A DNA stretch of 64,000 nt, from assembly GCF_902167145.1 (NCBI RefSeq), contig NC_050104.1, positions 14,344,001 to 14,408,000 of the forward strand, in the 5' to 3' direction. The notes under the pieces are model-generated. The model saw only the letters and a list, made by a program, of their open reading frames with translations. It was not told the origin of the DNA and ran no database searches. This DNA is from Zea mays. Its lineage: Eukaryota; Streptophyta; Magnoliopsida; Poales; Poaceae. The position numbers and the translations under genes are program-made. This document shows positions 23,473-32,895 of this stretch, one piece after another (positions within the stretch are counted from its first letter, which is position 1; each line of letters starts with the position of its first letter).

Positions 23473-24657
23473 ATGGATACCCATAGGCCACCACACTTCG
23501 ACGGCACTAACTTCCCATATTATAGTGCTAGAATGGCTTGTTACCTAGAGGCTGTTGATCTAGGTGTTTGGAGAGTCACTCGTGACGGGATGAAACCCCT
23601 CAAGAATCCTGAGAAACCCACCACGAGTGAGGAAAAAGAAATTCATTTAAATGCTAGAGCCAAAAATTGCTTGTATGAATCTCTTAGCATGGATATTTTT
23701 AATCAAGTATTTACCTTAAAAACTGCTAATGAGATTTGGCTAAAATTGCATGAGCTCCATGACGGCACATCCAATGTTCGTGAGCAAAAACATTGCCTTG
23801 TCTTAAATGATTATAATTCTTTTGCTATGAAAGATGATGAGCTTGTCAGAGACATGTATTCTCGTTTGAATCTAATTATCAATGAGCTCAATTCGATTGG
23901 CATTAATAAGCTAGGTGATGCGGACATTGTGAGGAAGATTATTTCCCTGCTACCACAACAAAGATATGGGAGCATCATCACCATCCTTCACAACATGGAG
24001 GACTTGAGCAACATGACCCCGACCATTGTGATTGGCAAAATCGCGGCTTTTGAGATGTCGCGAAAAATGAGTTGGGGAGAGGAGCCAACATCCTCAAGAC
24101 CATATGCTTTTGCATGTGATGAAAGGAAGGGCAAAAAGAAGGCTCCCACTCCAAGTTCCTCAAGCGAAGAAGAGGAAGAAGAAGAAAGTGATGATGATGA
24201 AGATAATCAGCCATGCACATCATCCTCCGAGGACGAAGAAACAATCCGACGCGTCGGAAAGGTAATGAGGATGATCCGCAAGATTAATCTAATGGGTGTG
24301 CCCCTGCAGGTCGAGGATCTTCTCTTTAACATTGACAGGAAAAAGCAAAGGAAGAGAGGATGCTTCGCATGTGGGGAGAAGGGCCACTTCAGGGACAACT
24401 GTCCAAATATGGCCAAACCCAAAAAGGAGAGGAGCAAAGGCAAGACGCTAACAAGTGTTAGAACTTGGAATGATTCTTCAAGTGAAGATGAACATCCAAG
24501 GACGCGTAGCCACCGGTCCTCATCACGCTCATCACGGTCATCACACAAATGCCTTATGGCAAGAGGTAACAAAAGCATTCCATCCTCTAGTGATGAAAGT
24601 AGTAGTGATGATGAAGGTGAGGGAAAGCCCTCTGTAGATGAGCTTGCGGAAGCGTAG
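23473..24657 (+). CDS. Gag, N-terminal and nucleocapsid part, of the gag-only element
   Basis: ATG at 23473 opens 394 codons. The region after the start (HFDGTNFPYYSARMACYL) is the conserved Copia gag start, followed by a UBN2-type domain (EIWLKLHELHDG near residue 90), an acidic serine-rich stretch near 230-260, and the CCHC knuckle CFACGEKGHFRDNC near 297-310. The frame stops at 24655-24657, while sequence homologous to the Sirevirus coiled-coil extension continues in another frame from 24705. A small indel near 24655 therefore split gag in two. The truncated product still carries the capsid and RNA-binding parts. Confidence 0.85.
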   Translation: MDTHRPPHFDGTNFPYYSARMACYLEAVDLGVWRVTRDGMKPLKNPEKPTTSEEKEIHLNARAKNCLYESLSMDIFNQVFTLKTANEIWLKLHELHDGTSNVREQKHCLVLNDYNSFAMKDDELVRDMYSRLNLIINELNSIGINKLGDADIVRKIISLLPQQRYGSIITILHNMEDLSNMTPTIVIGKIAAFEMSRKMSWGEEPTSSRPYAFACDERKGKKKAPTPSSSSEEEEEEESDDDEDNQPCTSSSEDEETIRRVGKVMRMIRKINLMGVPLQVEDLLFNIDRKKQRKRGCFACGEKGHFRDNCPNMAKPKKERSKGKTLTSVRTWNDSSSEDEHPRTRSHRSSSRSSRSSHKCLMARGNKSIPSSSDESSSDDEGEGKPSVDELAEA

Positions 24658-24704
24658 AATTTTTCCAGGATGTTTGCACTAAGCAAAAAGCTTAACTTAA
24701 AACT

Positions 24705-25577
24705 TTGAAAAATAAGTTGATTAGCTCCCAAAATGATTATAAAGGTTTGCTAGAAAAATTTGAAACTTTTGCAAACTTAAATTGTGAGCTGTCAACTAAA
24801 ATTGAGCTATTAGAATCTAGTGCTCCATCCACTGCTACCGATGATAGCCTTTTTAAAAAGAATGAAAAACTTAAGGCTAAGTTAGCTAGCTCCCAAGAAG
24901 CTATTGAAAATTTGCTAGAGAAAATGGAAATTCTTAGCATACACAATAATGAGCTAACTACTAAGCTAGAAAACATTGGTAGCACCCCAGCAGCATCTTT
25001 AGTTGAAATACCTGAAATAATTAAGAAAGATGCTTCTACTTCCTGCTTTGATTTAATTGATGATTCTAACTCCTGCAACCAAGTCGTTGTTGAGAATATT
25101 GTTGTAGAGAAATGTTCGGATGAGGTTGCAAAGGAAAATGAACAATTAAAGCAAGAAGTGGCTCGCCTTGGAAAGGCTTTGTATGACAAGAAAGGCAAAG
25201 CCAAACAAATCCGACCTCCACAGGATAACACCACTGCGGGAGTGAACAAGCTTGTAGAGGGAGAAACTGTGATTTGTAGGCTATGCCACATGGAAGGCCA
25301 CAAGTCTTTCCAATGCAAGGTGATGACCAGGGATAATCAAAGGCAAAAGCTCAAGCAAAAGCCATCAAGCAAAATCTCCAGCACCTACATCAAAAAGGTG
25401 AACAAAAAGGATGTTACACCATATTTGATCAAGAAGAAAAAGAATGGAAAGGTGATAGCAATCAAGGCCAACAAGCAAGGCAACAAAGGAAAGGGGGCCA
25501 AACGCATCTGGGTGCCAAAGGAAATAATTTCAACCATGAAAAGCACCAAGAAGGTTTGGATCCCAAAAGGGAAGTGA
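24705..25577 (+). pseudogene. Gag C-terminal coiled-coil part, frameshifted from the upstream gag
   Basis: 290 codons. Heptad-rich coiled coil at residues about 5-170 (ELSTKIELLES, NEKLKAKLASSQEAIENLLEKME), then a second zinc-knuckle-like motif CRLCHMEGHKSFQC near 195 and a very basic tail ending KVWIPKGK. It is the counterpart of the Gag extension of the intact Sirevirus in this window, but in a different frame from the upstream half. Translation from an internal ATG is possible but unproven. Confidence 0.75.
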
Positions 25578-26909
25578 GTGGACCGAAGGTCTGCGGGAAA
25601 TTTGGAGACTTGGCAAAGTTGGGATGTATATCATGGGATACATCATATTGGATCAAGTTTATTGCCAAGTGGGTTAGTGAAAATTTTGGACCCAAATTTC
25701 CCACCCATGATTAAGGTAACTAGATTTATTGTATCTCTTGTTTTTAGATATGCGTATCTATTTACCTTGTATCTAGTTTACCTTTCTTGCCTAGTATTAC
25801 ATTTGTTATTTACCTTTGTTTTAAATTATGCATACTAGGTGAATCATATGGTAGGATTGCTTGTTTTAAATTCATACACTTAAGCAAACCTACATGGCTT
25901 AAAATATTTATTTAAGCACGACACATAGCTTCTATATCACTCCATAGTAAATGATGCATCAATTGAAAATTTTGATTTCTACAAGTTGTATCATTTAACT
26001 TATATGTGCCAAAGTTCGGATTATAGATAATTTGCCCCTCTTGATATCAAATCAAAGTGCATGTCTCCAACAAGTATTCAAAACTTGTATGCACATCTTC
26101 AGGGGGAGGTTACTCTATAATCTAATACTTTGAGACTAACACCTTTTCAAGTCTATTTCATGTGATAGTCTCATTGTAAGGAAAATGAGGTCCCCGGAGA
26201 AAGACAACAATCTTCCACTGCAAAATCTCCAAGAACTCTTATGTCTCTCAAGCTCGCCATTGAATTTCAATCGGTATCTTTTGAGACTACATCCAGTATC
26301 ATTTACATGTCTTCTCCAATATTTGATTAGACTATATTTCATATCATATACTTCCATGTTGCTAAAAATGCATAAGTGGTTAACTCATATTCTGTTACCT
26401 ATGCATAAGGGAAGTTAGTCTTTTCAAATCATGTCTTGCACCTCTAATTTTCACATGCTTTTTCCTAAGATCTCTATCAGGGGGAGCTTTTCTTCATCTC
26501 TAAAGGGGGAGAAAAACTCTTTCTAAAGGAGAATACTCATTTAGGGGGAGTAATCTTTTGAGGACAAGCTTTTATTTACTTCCTACATGCTTTTAATGTC
26601 TTCCTTTTCGGTGGTTGATGCCAAAGGGGGAGAAGTTTAGGGACCAAAGCAATGAAAACTATATCAAACAGCAAACACCACAAATTTAAAATTTTATATC
26701 TACAAATGGTATTTCAAGTGGTTTTGGTTATTTGGTCCTAAAATAGGAAGTAAGTGAATTATGGAGTTAAGCGGAGGCTTAAGTCCATAATATCACTAAG
26801 TGGGGATAAAACATGCATCCTAGCAAGTAGATTGCATATTTTCATTCAAATGTTTGTTATATTTGCTTGCTTTGGTTGTGTTGTCATCAATCACCAAAAA
26901 GGGGGAGAT
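25578..26909 (+). other. Non-coding remainder of the gag-only element with PPT-like motifs
   Basis: This is where pol should be. I see no protease, integrase or RT motif in any frame. The 3' half holds a series of AGGGGGAG motifs (about 26100, 26480, 26505, 26543, 26624) and ends in the polypurine tract AAAAAGGGGGAGAT at 26896-26909. The stretch around 25600-25720 resembles nothing I recognise. Confidence 0.75.
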
Positions 26910-28608
26910 TGTAAGGAAAAATGGACCCCGGGCCATTTGGCTAAATGAGTTTTGGTGTTTGATGATTAACACAACCTGTGAACTAATGTGTTTGCTAGTG
27001 TTTATGTTTATAGTTCACAGGATGCGAAGAGGATTGGACGAAGACACCGAGGATGCAACACCTCAAATGAAGACATAAAAAGAGCTTAGAAGTCCAAGAC
27101 TCAAGACCAAAGGAGCCCAAGAATAAAATACAGAAGACCTAGAAGATGGGCTGTCAGCTGGCGCACCGGTGGCACACAGTTGGCTCACCGGTGGCGCACA
27201 GTTGGCGCACCGGTGGCACACAGTTGGCTCACTGGTGGCACACAGTTGGCGCACCGGTGGCACACAGTTGGCTCACCGGTGGCACACAGTTGGCGCACAG
27301 GACAGCCATCAGAGTTTTCTGAGAGAAGGCACCGGACAGTCACTATTCACTGTCCGGTGCACTAACGGCTAGCTTAGAACTAGCCGTTGGCTGCACACCG
27401 GTGGCACACAGTTGGCTCACCGGTGGCACACAGTTGGCTCACCGTTGGCACACAGTTGGTGCACCGGACTGTCCGGTGTGTCAGAACTAGCCGTTGGCTG
27501 CACAACGTTGGCGCACTGTTGGCGCACCGTTGGCTCACCGTTGGCGCACTGTTGGCACACAGTTGGCGCACCGTTGGCTGACAGGACTGTCCGGTGTGTC
27601 AGAACTAGCCGTTGGCTGCACAACGTTGGCACACTGTTGGCGCACCGTTGGCGCACCGTTGGCTCACCGTTGGCGCACTGTTGGCACACAGTTGGCGCAC
27701 TGTTGGCTGACAGGACTGTCCGGTGTGCCACCCTTACAACAGTCTGCTTTCCAACGGCTAGTTGAGTTGGGGCCTATATATACTTCATCCAATCAACCAT
27801 TTGAAGGTGTGGGAGCCCAAGCAACATACCAAGGCATATTATAGACATTTCCAAGTGCTCAAACACCCAAGTGCTTAATAGAATCACTCGGTGATTAGCG
27901 TAGGTGCTTTGCGAAGTGCTTAGGTTAGTTAGACCGCATTAGCGCTTGCTCTAGGTGAATCCTAGTTTGTTGAGTGAGTTTTGTAAAACCACACAACCCC
28001 TCGGCTCTTGCGTGAGTCGTTGTAATTGTACCGAGTGGGGCGAGAGTCTTGCGAGACCGTGACAACCGCGTTTGTGTCACGGCCGCCACCGTGTACCGGA
28101 GGGAACGAGACCCGCGGCGTTTCGGCCGGAAGCTCGATAGTGGAGACGGCGGGGAGCGTCCGAGAGGAGCCGGAAGCGGAGCACCACTTGCGCGTGGAGA
28201 AGGCCCGCGGCTCTCTACGGAGTTACTCGACCGAGGTGCTTGGCCCTCGCGTGGGCTTCCCTTCGCGTAGGGGCACCAACGAGGATTAGTCGGGACCTTG
28301 CACGGTTCCGGATACCTCGGTAAAAATATCGGCGTCATCCACGAGAGTTTGCTTCTCTACTTTGCTTTTTAAGTTTCCGCATTAATATTAAGCATTTAAG
28401 TTTCAATCTTGTATTCATACATATCTAGTGTAGATTGAAACTTAGCCTTTGCGGTAGAGATAGCAACACTTAGACAAAACCTAGTTTGCACATTCTAGTT
28501 TGTCTATTTGCATAGGTTTTGCTCTAGGGATTTAATTGTGGCCTAGTTTAGCGAAAGTTTTAGAAGTCCTAATTCACCCCCCCTCTTAGGCGTCACTCGT
28601 TTCCTACA
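26910..28608 (+). repeat. 3' LTR of the gag-only Sirevirus-like element
   Basis: 1699 bp, nearly identical to 21694-23391. Near 27330 it lacks one palindrome segment (about 19 bp) and near 27415 it has one extra GGTGGCACACAGTTGGCTCACC unit, so the two length changes cancel out. Confidence 0.92.
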
Positions 28609-29402
28609 GTAGCAAAACCCTAAAACCCTAAAATCATCCGAGGAACACTAACAACATGGTACTTTGCAGCAAAATCCTACACCAGAAACTATTTTTATAT
28701 AACAAATTAGCAAACTATACCAGATCTGAGAGGGGTGAAATGGGTGCATGCAAGAGGGAGAGCTCAAATCAGACGAAGAACAGATCTCAGCCAACAACTA
28801 CCAGATCTCAGAGGAGAGAAATTAGCCAACAACTACCATATCTCAGCCAACAACTACCAGATCTCAGCGAACAACTATACTAGATCAGACGAAGAACAGA
28901 TCTCACCCAAGAGCTATTTTTATGCATAAATATCATATCTCAGCCAAGAACTACCAATACTACTACAAATCAAAAGAACAGATTACCTGGAAGGAGTGTC
29001 ACAACAGCGAGAGGGAGGAGACGCGAGAGCTCGAACGCGAGGGAGAGAAGACGCGAGAGCTCGCCGCGGGGGAGACGAGACGCGAAAGCTTGCTCGCGGG
29101 GGGGGGGGGGGGGGGACCTCGACGGAGAGCTCGAGGGGGAGAAGAGACGTGAGAGGGAGAGATGGGAGGGGAGAGGAGGCGGCGGCGAAACCCTAGCACG
29201 AGGAGAGCGCGAGTGGCCGAGCGCAGCCTGGCTCGCGTGGAACGCGCCTTTTGGCCGTATCCCACGGGCCTGGCTGAGGCCAATGTTTTGCACGAGTGTG
29301 GCCTGGCCCAGACACACGTCCAAGCAACCAAACACACGGAGCTGTCTGATTTTTGCATCCGCAGAGTTTTGCACGGGCGCATGCACCCAACCAAACACAC
29401 GG
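28609..29402 (-). other. Harbinger 5' terminal region with CAGATCTCAGCCAACAACTAC repeats
   Basis: Between the LTR insertion and the transposon end. At 28785-28965 a roughly 20-30-bp unit containing CAGATCTCAGC(C/G)AACAACTA recurs about five times. A 19-base G tract lies at 29097-29115. The motif CAACCAAACACACGG occurs at the terminus (29388-29402) and internally at 29325-29339 on the plus strand, a subterminal repeat of the kind often seen at transposase-binding ends. Confidence 0.65.
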
Positions 29403-30885
29403 TAAGAAATCTGCCGCCCCCCGTCGGGTCAGTGAAATCACGATAACTCGATAATTGCCATAACTTCTATGGTCACTGAAATCACGATAACTCAATCACC
29501 ATAACTTCTAAAAATAGGAAGAAGAAAAAAATGGAAGAGAATATTTTGGTGTGTGTGAAAGCTGAATGTCTTCAGGATCTAATATAGGTGTGATTGTCAT
29601 CATCCAGTCGGTACATAAAAAAGCCCATTAATGAGTAATAACAAGCCAATCAATTTTGTTTATGGCAATAAATATGTACTAATTTTCAATTAATTAATAC
29701 AAAACTATTTAAAATTAATAAGGATACAAATGCCGGTTATATGGTGCTAAAACGCGAAAATAAACAGATACACGCTATAGGTATATAGCATGTTCACTTA
29801 TCTTTAATCTGTATCGGTTTCTATTGTTTCTATAATATTTTTTAATTTGTATTATATCTGCAGCATTCTAAATAACCGGTTTTAATTTAAAGTGAACAGT
29901 CGCATGATCACTTGCTTTGTAATTGAATCTCAAAAGAATGGAGGACTCAAATGGGCCAAATTCCAACCGTACTGAATGAATTGCAATAGATTAGTAGCTG
30001 AGTACTATTTTTTCACCTAAACTCTCACTGGGGACGATCTTTGCCCGAAGTCCACGTTCGATCAAAGGCGGTTCAAGTCTGCCGCCAACGGCGGTGAGGG
30101 TATAACATGACAACTGCTCTGAGGACGGGGACGGGACGAGCTGAGCGTTGCCCTGCTATTTTAGGTTTCGGGGAGACGCCCAGTTTGGCGAGACGTCTCT
30201 CGCCCGAGGAAGAAAAGCGCTCGACGGCGACGGCGACGTGGGGGTTGGTGGCGCGGTTGTTGCTTGTCCCATCTACCCATTCCATCCAAGAAGCAGTGCA
30301 AGAACGCAGGTGGTGCAGTGCAGGCAAACTGGACATGCGGAGGGTGATTAAAGAAGGTAGTGCAGTGCAGTGCAGTGCAGTGCTCGGTTGGCTTTGTGCT
30401 ATCTCCAGCACCCAGCAGGTCTCCTATTTTATCTTGCATTGAGTGTCATCTACAGTTACATATCCTCTATTTTCCATATTCTAATGGAGACAGTCTCTGT
30501 ACCTGGTTACCGTAAGAGCGAATGACAGGCAGCCTTACAAGTTACAAAAGGTGATTAGGAATTCGGCATAAACAAAGGAACAGACAGACGCGAGACCGCA
30601 CAAAGTCACAGCAACAAGCTGTTCCTTGCGTCCAAGGCTGCTCCGAGTTCCCGGCGCGATATGACCGCAACGGACACTGAAACAGACAGCCAGACAGACG
30701 CGAGATCAACCAATCACCAACGGTTCCCTCTGCCTCCGGAAAGGGAGAAGGGCTGGGCCACTTGCCGAGGGCCGGCTGACTGGCTGCAGCTACCTCCCCA
30801 GCGTGAAAGGTGAAACTGTGAAGGCTCTACAAACTAAGCTGCTTATTAAGTAAGTAGCTTTTGCGTATGCGTATACGGTCTGCTA
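29403..30885. other. Unannotated intergenic region
   Basis: No gene is recognised. A short duplicated motif ATCACGATAACTC..CCATAACTTCTA occurs at 29437-29470 and 29481-29508. The segment 30080-30440 is GC rich and has overlapping ORFs of up to 112 codons on both strands, with no recognisable domain and no consistent splice pattern. A (GCAGT)n microsatellite lies at 30358-30382. Confidence 0.5.
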
Positions 30886-31152
30886 GGGTGTGTTTGATTG
30901 TCTGCATCTGCGCTTACTTGCATCGCGGGATGCGGGTAGCTGCTGTTTGGTTGCTGTGAGCCAGGCTATGCGCGTGCGAGCTCTGTGTTTAGTTGCCTGC
31001 ATGTAGATTTGGATCCAGACTCGCACGATCCTTAAAGCACCTTGGGCCAGGCTCACCAGATACGAGTAGATTGGTCGCATCTCCAGAGCCAGGCTCCAGT
31101 GATCCTGGCTCACACAGCCAGGTTGGCGAGAGAAACCAACCAAACAGACCCT
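30886..31152. mobile_element. PIF/Harbinger-type MITE (about 267 bp)
   Basis: Left end GGGTGTGTTTGATTG and right end, read inward from the minus strand, AGGGTCTGTTTGGTTG form imperfect terminal inverted repeats. CTA flanks both sides (30883-30885 and 31153-31155), a 3-bp duplication as expected for this superfamily. Internal GCCAGGCT motifs repeat several times. No coding capacity. Confidence 0.75.
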
Positions 31153-31323
31153 CTAATGTCTGCGAGCGACTCTAATGTAAAGCCATATACAACAAAACCG
31201 TCCAGCCATGCTTAGGTTAGTCCTAACGTATTGTCTGTAGTGAAAAAGATACATGTAGAGTAGTCAGTGCTTTGGTTAGTCCGATCCTAATCGTAAGACA
31301 TTTTTAATGGCAAATATGCAAGT

Positions 31324-31338
31324 AACTATATATAAAGA
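31324..31338. repeat. LINE target site duplication, left copy (15 bp)
   Basis: AACTATATATAAAGA here is repeated exactly at 46791-46805, right after the A-rich 3' end of the LINE. Confidence 0.92.
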
Positions 31339-31373
31339 CATCTTCTGCGGGCGATGGTGGTGATCCAGGTAAC

Positions 31374-32264
31374 ATGAATCATCCGACTCCTGTTATTCCT
31401 ATGGATCTGGATCTAGGTCGTCGTGTTTTTTGCCAGAAATGTGGGGATGAGGGTCATCACGCTAGAGAGTGTTTCAAGCCTCTTTGGTGTGAGATTTGCA
31501 GGAAGGAAACACATGTTACCGCTAAATGTGTTTGGCCTAAGCAGAGTAAACCGACTATGCCTATTGTGGGTATGGCAGCTGATGGTTTAGGTTTCTATGC
31601 TTCTCAGTTTGCTAAAAATGCTGCCAAGAAACCTAGAAAAAGTTTTTTAGGTTTGGTTAAAGTCATTGAGGGAGAGGTTAGATGTGAGGACTTGGAAAAG
31701 GATTTTAGTTTTCACTTTCCCTGGGGCAGAATCTGGAAGGCAACCAAGTGTCCATCTGGCTTTTTAATGCAGTTTCCATCACAGGAAAGATTAGATGAGG
31801 TTGTTAACTTTCCTGAATTGAAAATGAAAATTTCTGGGGTTAAAATCAGTGTTATTCCTTGGTCTTCTCAAGCCAAAGCCAAATCCAGACTTCACACCAC
31901 TTGGGTGGTTGCTGAAAATGTTCCTGAAGAACTTCTAAACTACCAGGCTATCTGTGAACTTGGCTCAACAATTGGGGCTGTTGAGGAAATTGATCTGAAT
32001 TCTCTGGAATCTAAAGATATGGTCAGATTTAAAGTTCATGTCAAAAGCATTGACATGATACCAGAAATTATAGAAGTGGGAGTTAAACCTTACCTGTATG
32101 ACATATTCTTTAAAGTAGAGAATATTGATGCAGAAGGGTGGAATGATGACTCTATTAATTTGGGAAAAAGAGCTTCTGTTGATGTACAGATGTCTGGAAA
32201 AAATGCAATGGAGAAAAGTGGAAAGAGAGCTAAAAATGAGGATACTGGGTCATATGGAAATGAT
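31374..32264 (+). pseudogene. LINE ORF1, N-terminal part, cut by the Gypsy insertion
   Basis: ATG at 31374. The first 45 residues hold a CCHC knuckle CQKCGDEGHHAREC followed by a second CEICRKETHVTAKC. A region of plant L1 ORF1 / DUF4283 type follows (residues about 80-190; FHFPWGRIWKATKCPSGF, HTTWVVAENVPEEL). ORF1 protein binds LINE RNA and chaperones target-primed reverse transcription. The frame is open to the Gypsy border at 32264; the continuation is at 41931 onward. The ORF that seems to run on to 32387 uses LTR sequence. Confidence 0.85.
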
Positions 32265-32851
32265 TGTTGGGGTTGTGCTTCGGTGCGCCGAAGGTCTCAC
32301 ACGAAGAAACAGCTTCGGCTGAAGTCGTCTCCAAGAGATGGCCGAAGGTCCCTTTTCATGGAGCTTCGGCGTTTTAAACCGACATAGAGATAGAATGACC
32401 TTTTTATACATATAGGTCTGAGTCAATGCTGTAAACTTTCGCAAGGGACATAATTGTAATTTGTCACAGGCTGCGACCTATGCCTATAAATAGATGAACA
32501 GTACCTCTGTACTGTTCACGTGAACCTGTCATTTGCTTTCGCATCACGCTTGTACCTCTGCCTTCCGCAGGACCGAAGGTACATTTGTAAATCAAAGTCA
32601 TTTATATTCATTAATACAAGTAGAGATAATTCTATGACAATATTTAAATGTTTATTTCATATTCTATGATTTATGTGAATGCTTCATTCTTCGTTGTTAT
32701 GCTTACGAAGGTATGTCCTTCGTAACCTTCGTCCGAGATGCTTTATATCCCGAAGGGATATATCGTTATGGAGGACGAAGGACCTTAACACTTAACATTT
32801 TTCGTGTTGCCTTGTTCTTAATTCTTAGCATTTGAGAACAAGTCCCCAACA
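32265..32851 (+). repeat. 5' LTR of the gag-less Gypsy element
   Basis: TGTTGGGGTT...GTCCCCAACA. It contains the TATA box CTATAAATAG at 32480-32490 and many CTTCGG/CCGAAG hexamers. Confidence 0.95.
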
Positions 32852-32866
32852 TTGGCGCCCACCTCC
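32852..32866 (+). promoter_or_regulatory. Primer binding site of the Gypsy element
   Basis: TTGGCGCCCACCTCC directly follows the left LTR, a tRNA-complement start of the TGGCGCC type common in plant Tat/Athila elements. I did not match it to a specific tRNA. Confidence 0.75.
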
Positions 32867-32895
32867 GGTCAACTCACTTCCACCTTTCTGAGCTG

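Larger units (their letters stand above)
21694..28608 (+). mobile_element. Non-autonomous Sirevirus-like Copia element, gag without pol
   Basis: LTRs 21694-23391 and 26910-28608 (about 1.7 kb each, TGTAAGGAAA...TTTCCTACA) flank a 3.5-kb internal region. The primer site TGGTATCAGAGGCC follows the left LTR and AAAAAGGGGGAGAT precedes the right LTR. Flanking GTAGCA is found on both sides (21688-21693 and 28609-28614). The internal region encodes gag in two pieces but no protease, integrase or RT. About nine substitutions and two repeat-unit indels separate the LTRs by eye, so it is young. It should depend on pol from a related Sirevirus. Confidence 0.9.
1..29402 (-). mobile_element. PIF/Harbinger DNA transposon, heavily interrupted, left end outside window
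   Basis: The minus strand carries the two genes expected of an autonomous PIF/Harbinger element: a HARBI1-type DDE transposase (19352 to 1211 across an insertion) and a Myb/SANT-like protein (901 to the window edge). The 5' end is placed at 29402, where the minus strand starts CCGTGTGTTTGGTTG, a PIF-like terminus, with TAA directly outside it (29403-29405), the trinucleotide usually duplicated by this superfamily. Sequence belonging to the element is 1-2529, 19320-20298, 21614-21693 and 28609-29402; the rest is inserted LTR retrotransposon DNA. The other terminus lies left of the window, so length and TIR match cannot be checked. It is not active as it stands. Confidence 0.75.

Noticed and set aside
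24207..24731. 174-codon minus-strand ORF opposite the gag-only element's Gag
   Set aside because: Low-complexity shadow of Ser/Glu-rich coding sequence on the plus strand; no motif.
30073..30442. Overlapping ORFs of 92-112 codons on both strands near 30100-30440
   Set aside because: No domain, no splice pattern and no conserved partner. Chance ORFs in GC-rich sequence.
32250..32444. ORF1 of the LINE running on to 32387
   Set aside because: The codons after 32264 belong to the Gypsy LTR; the same frame reappears in the right LTR. The true continuation is beyond 41930.
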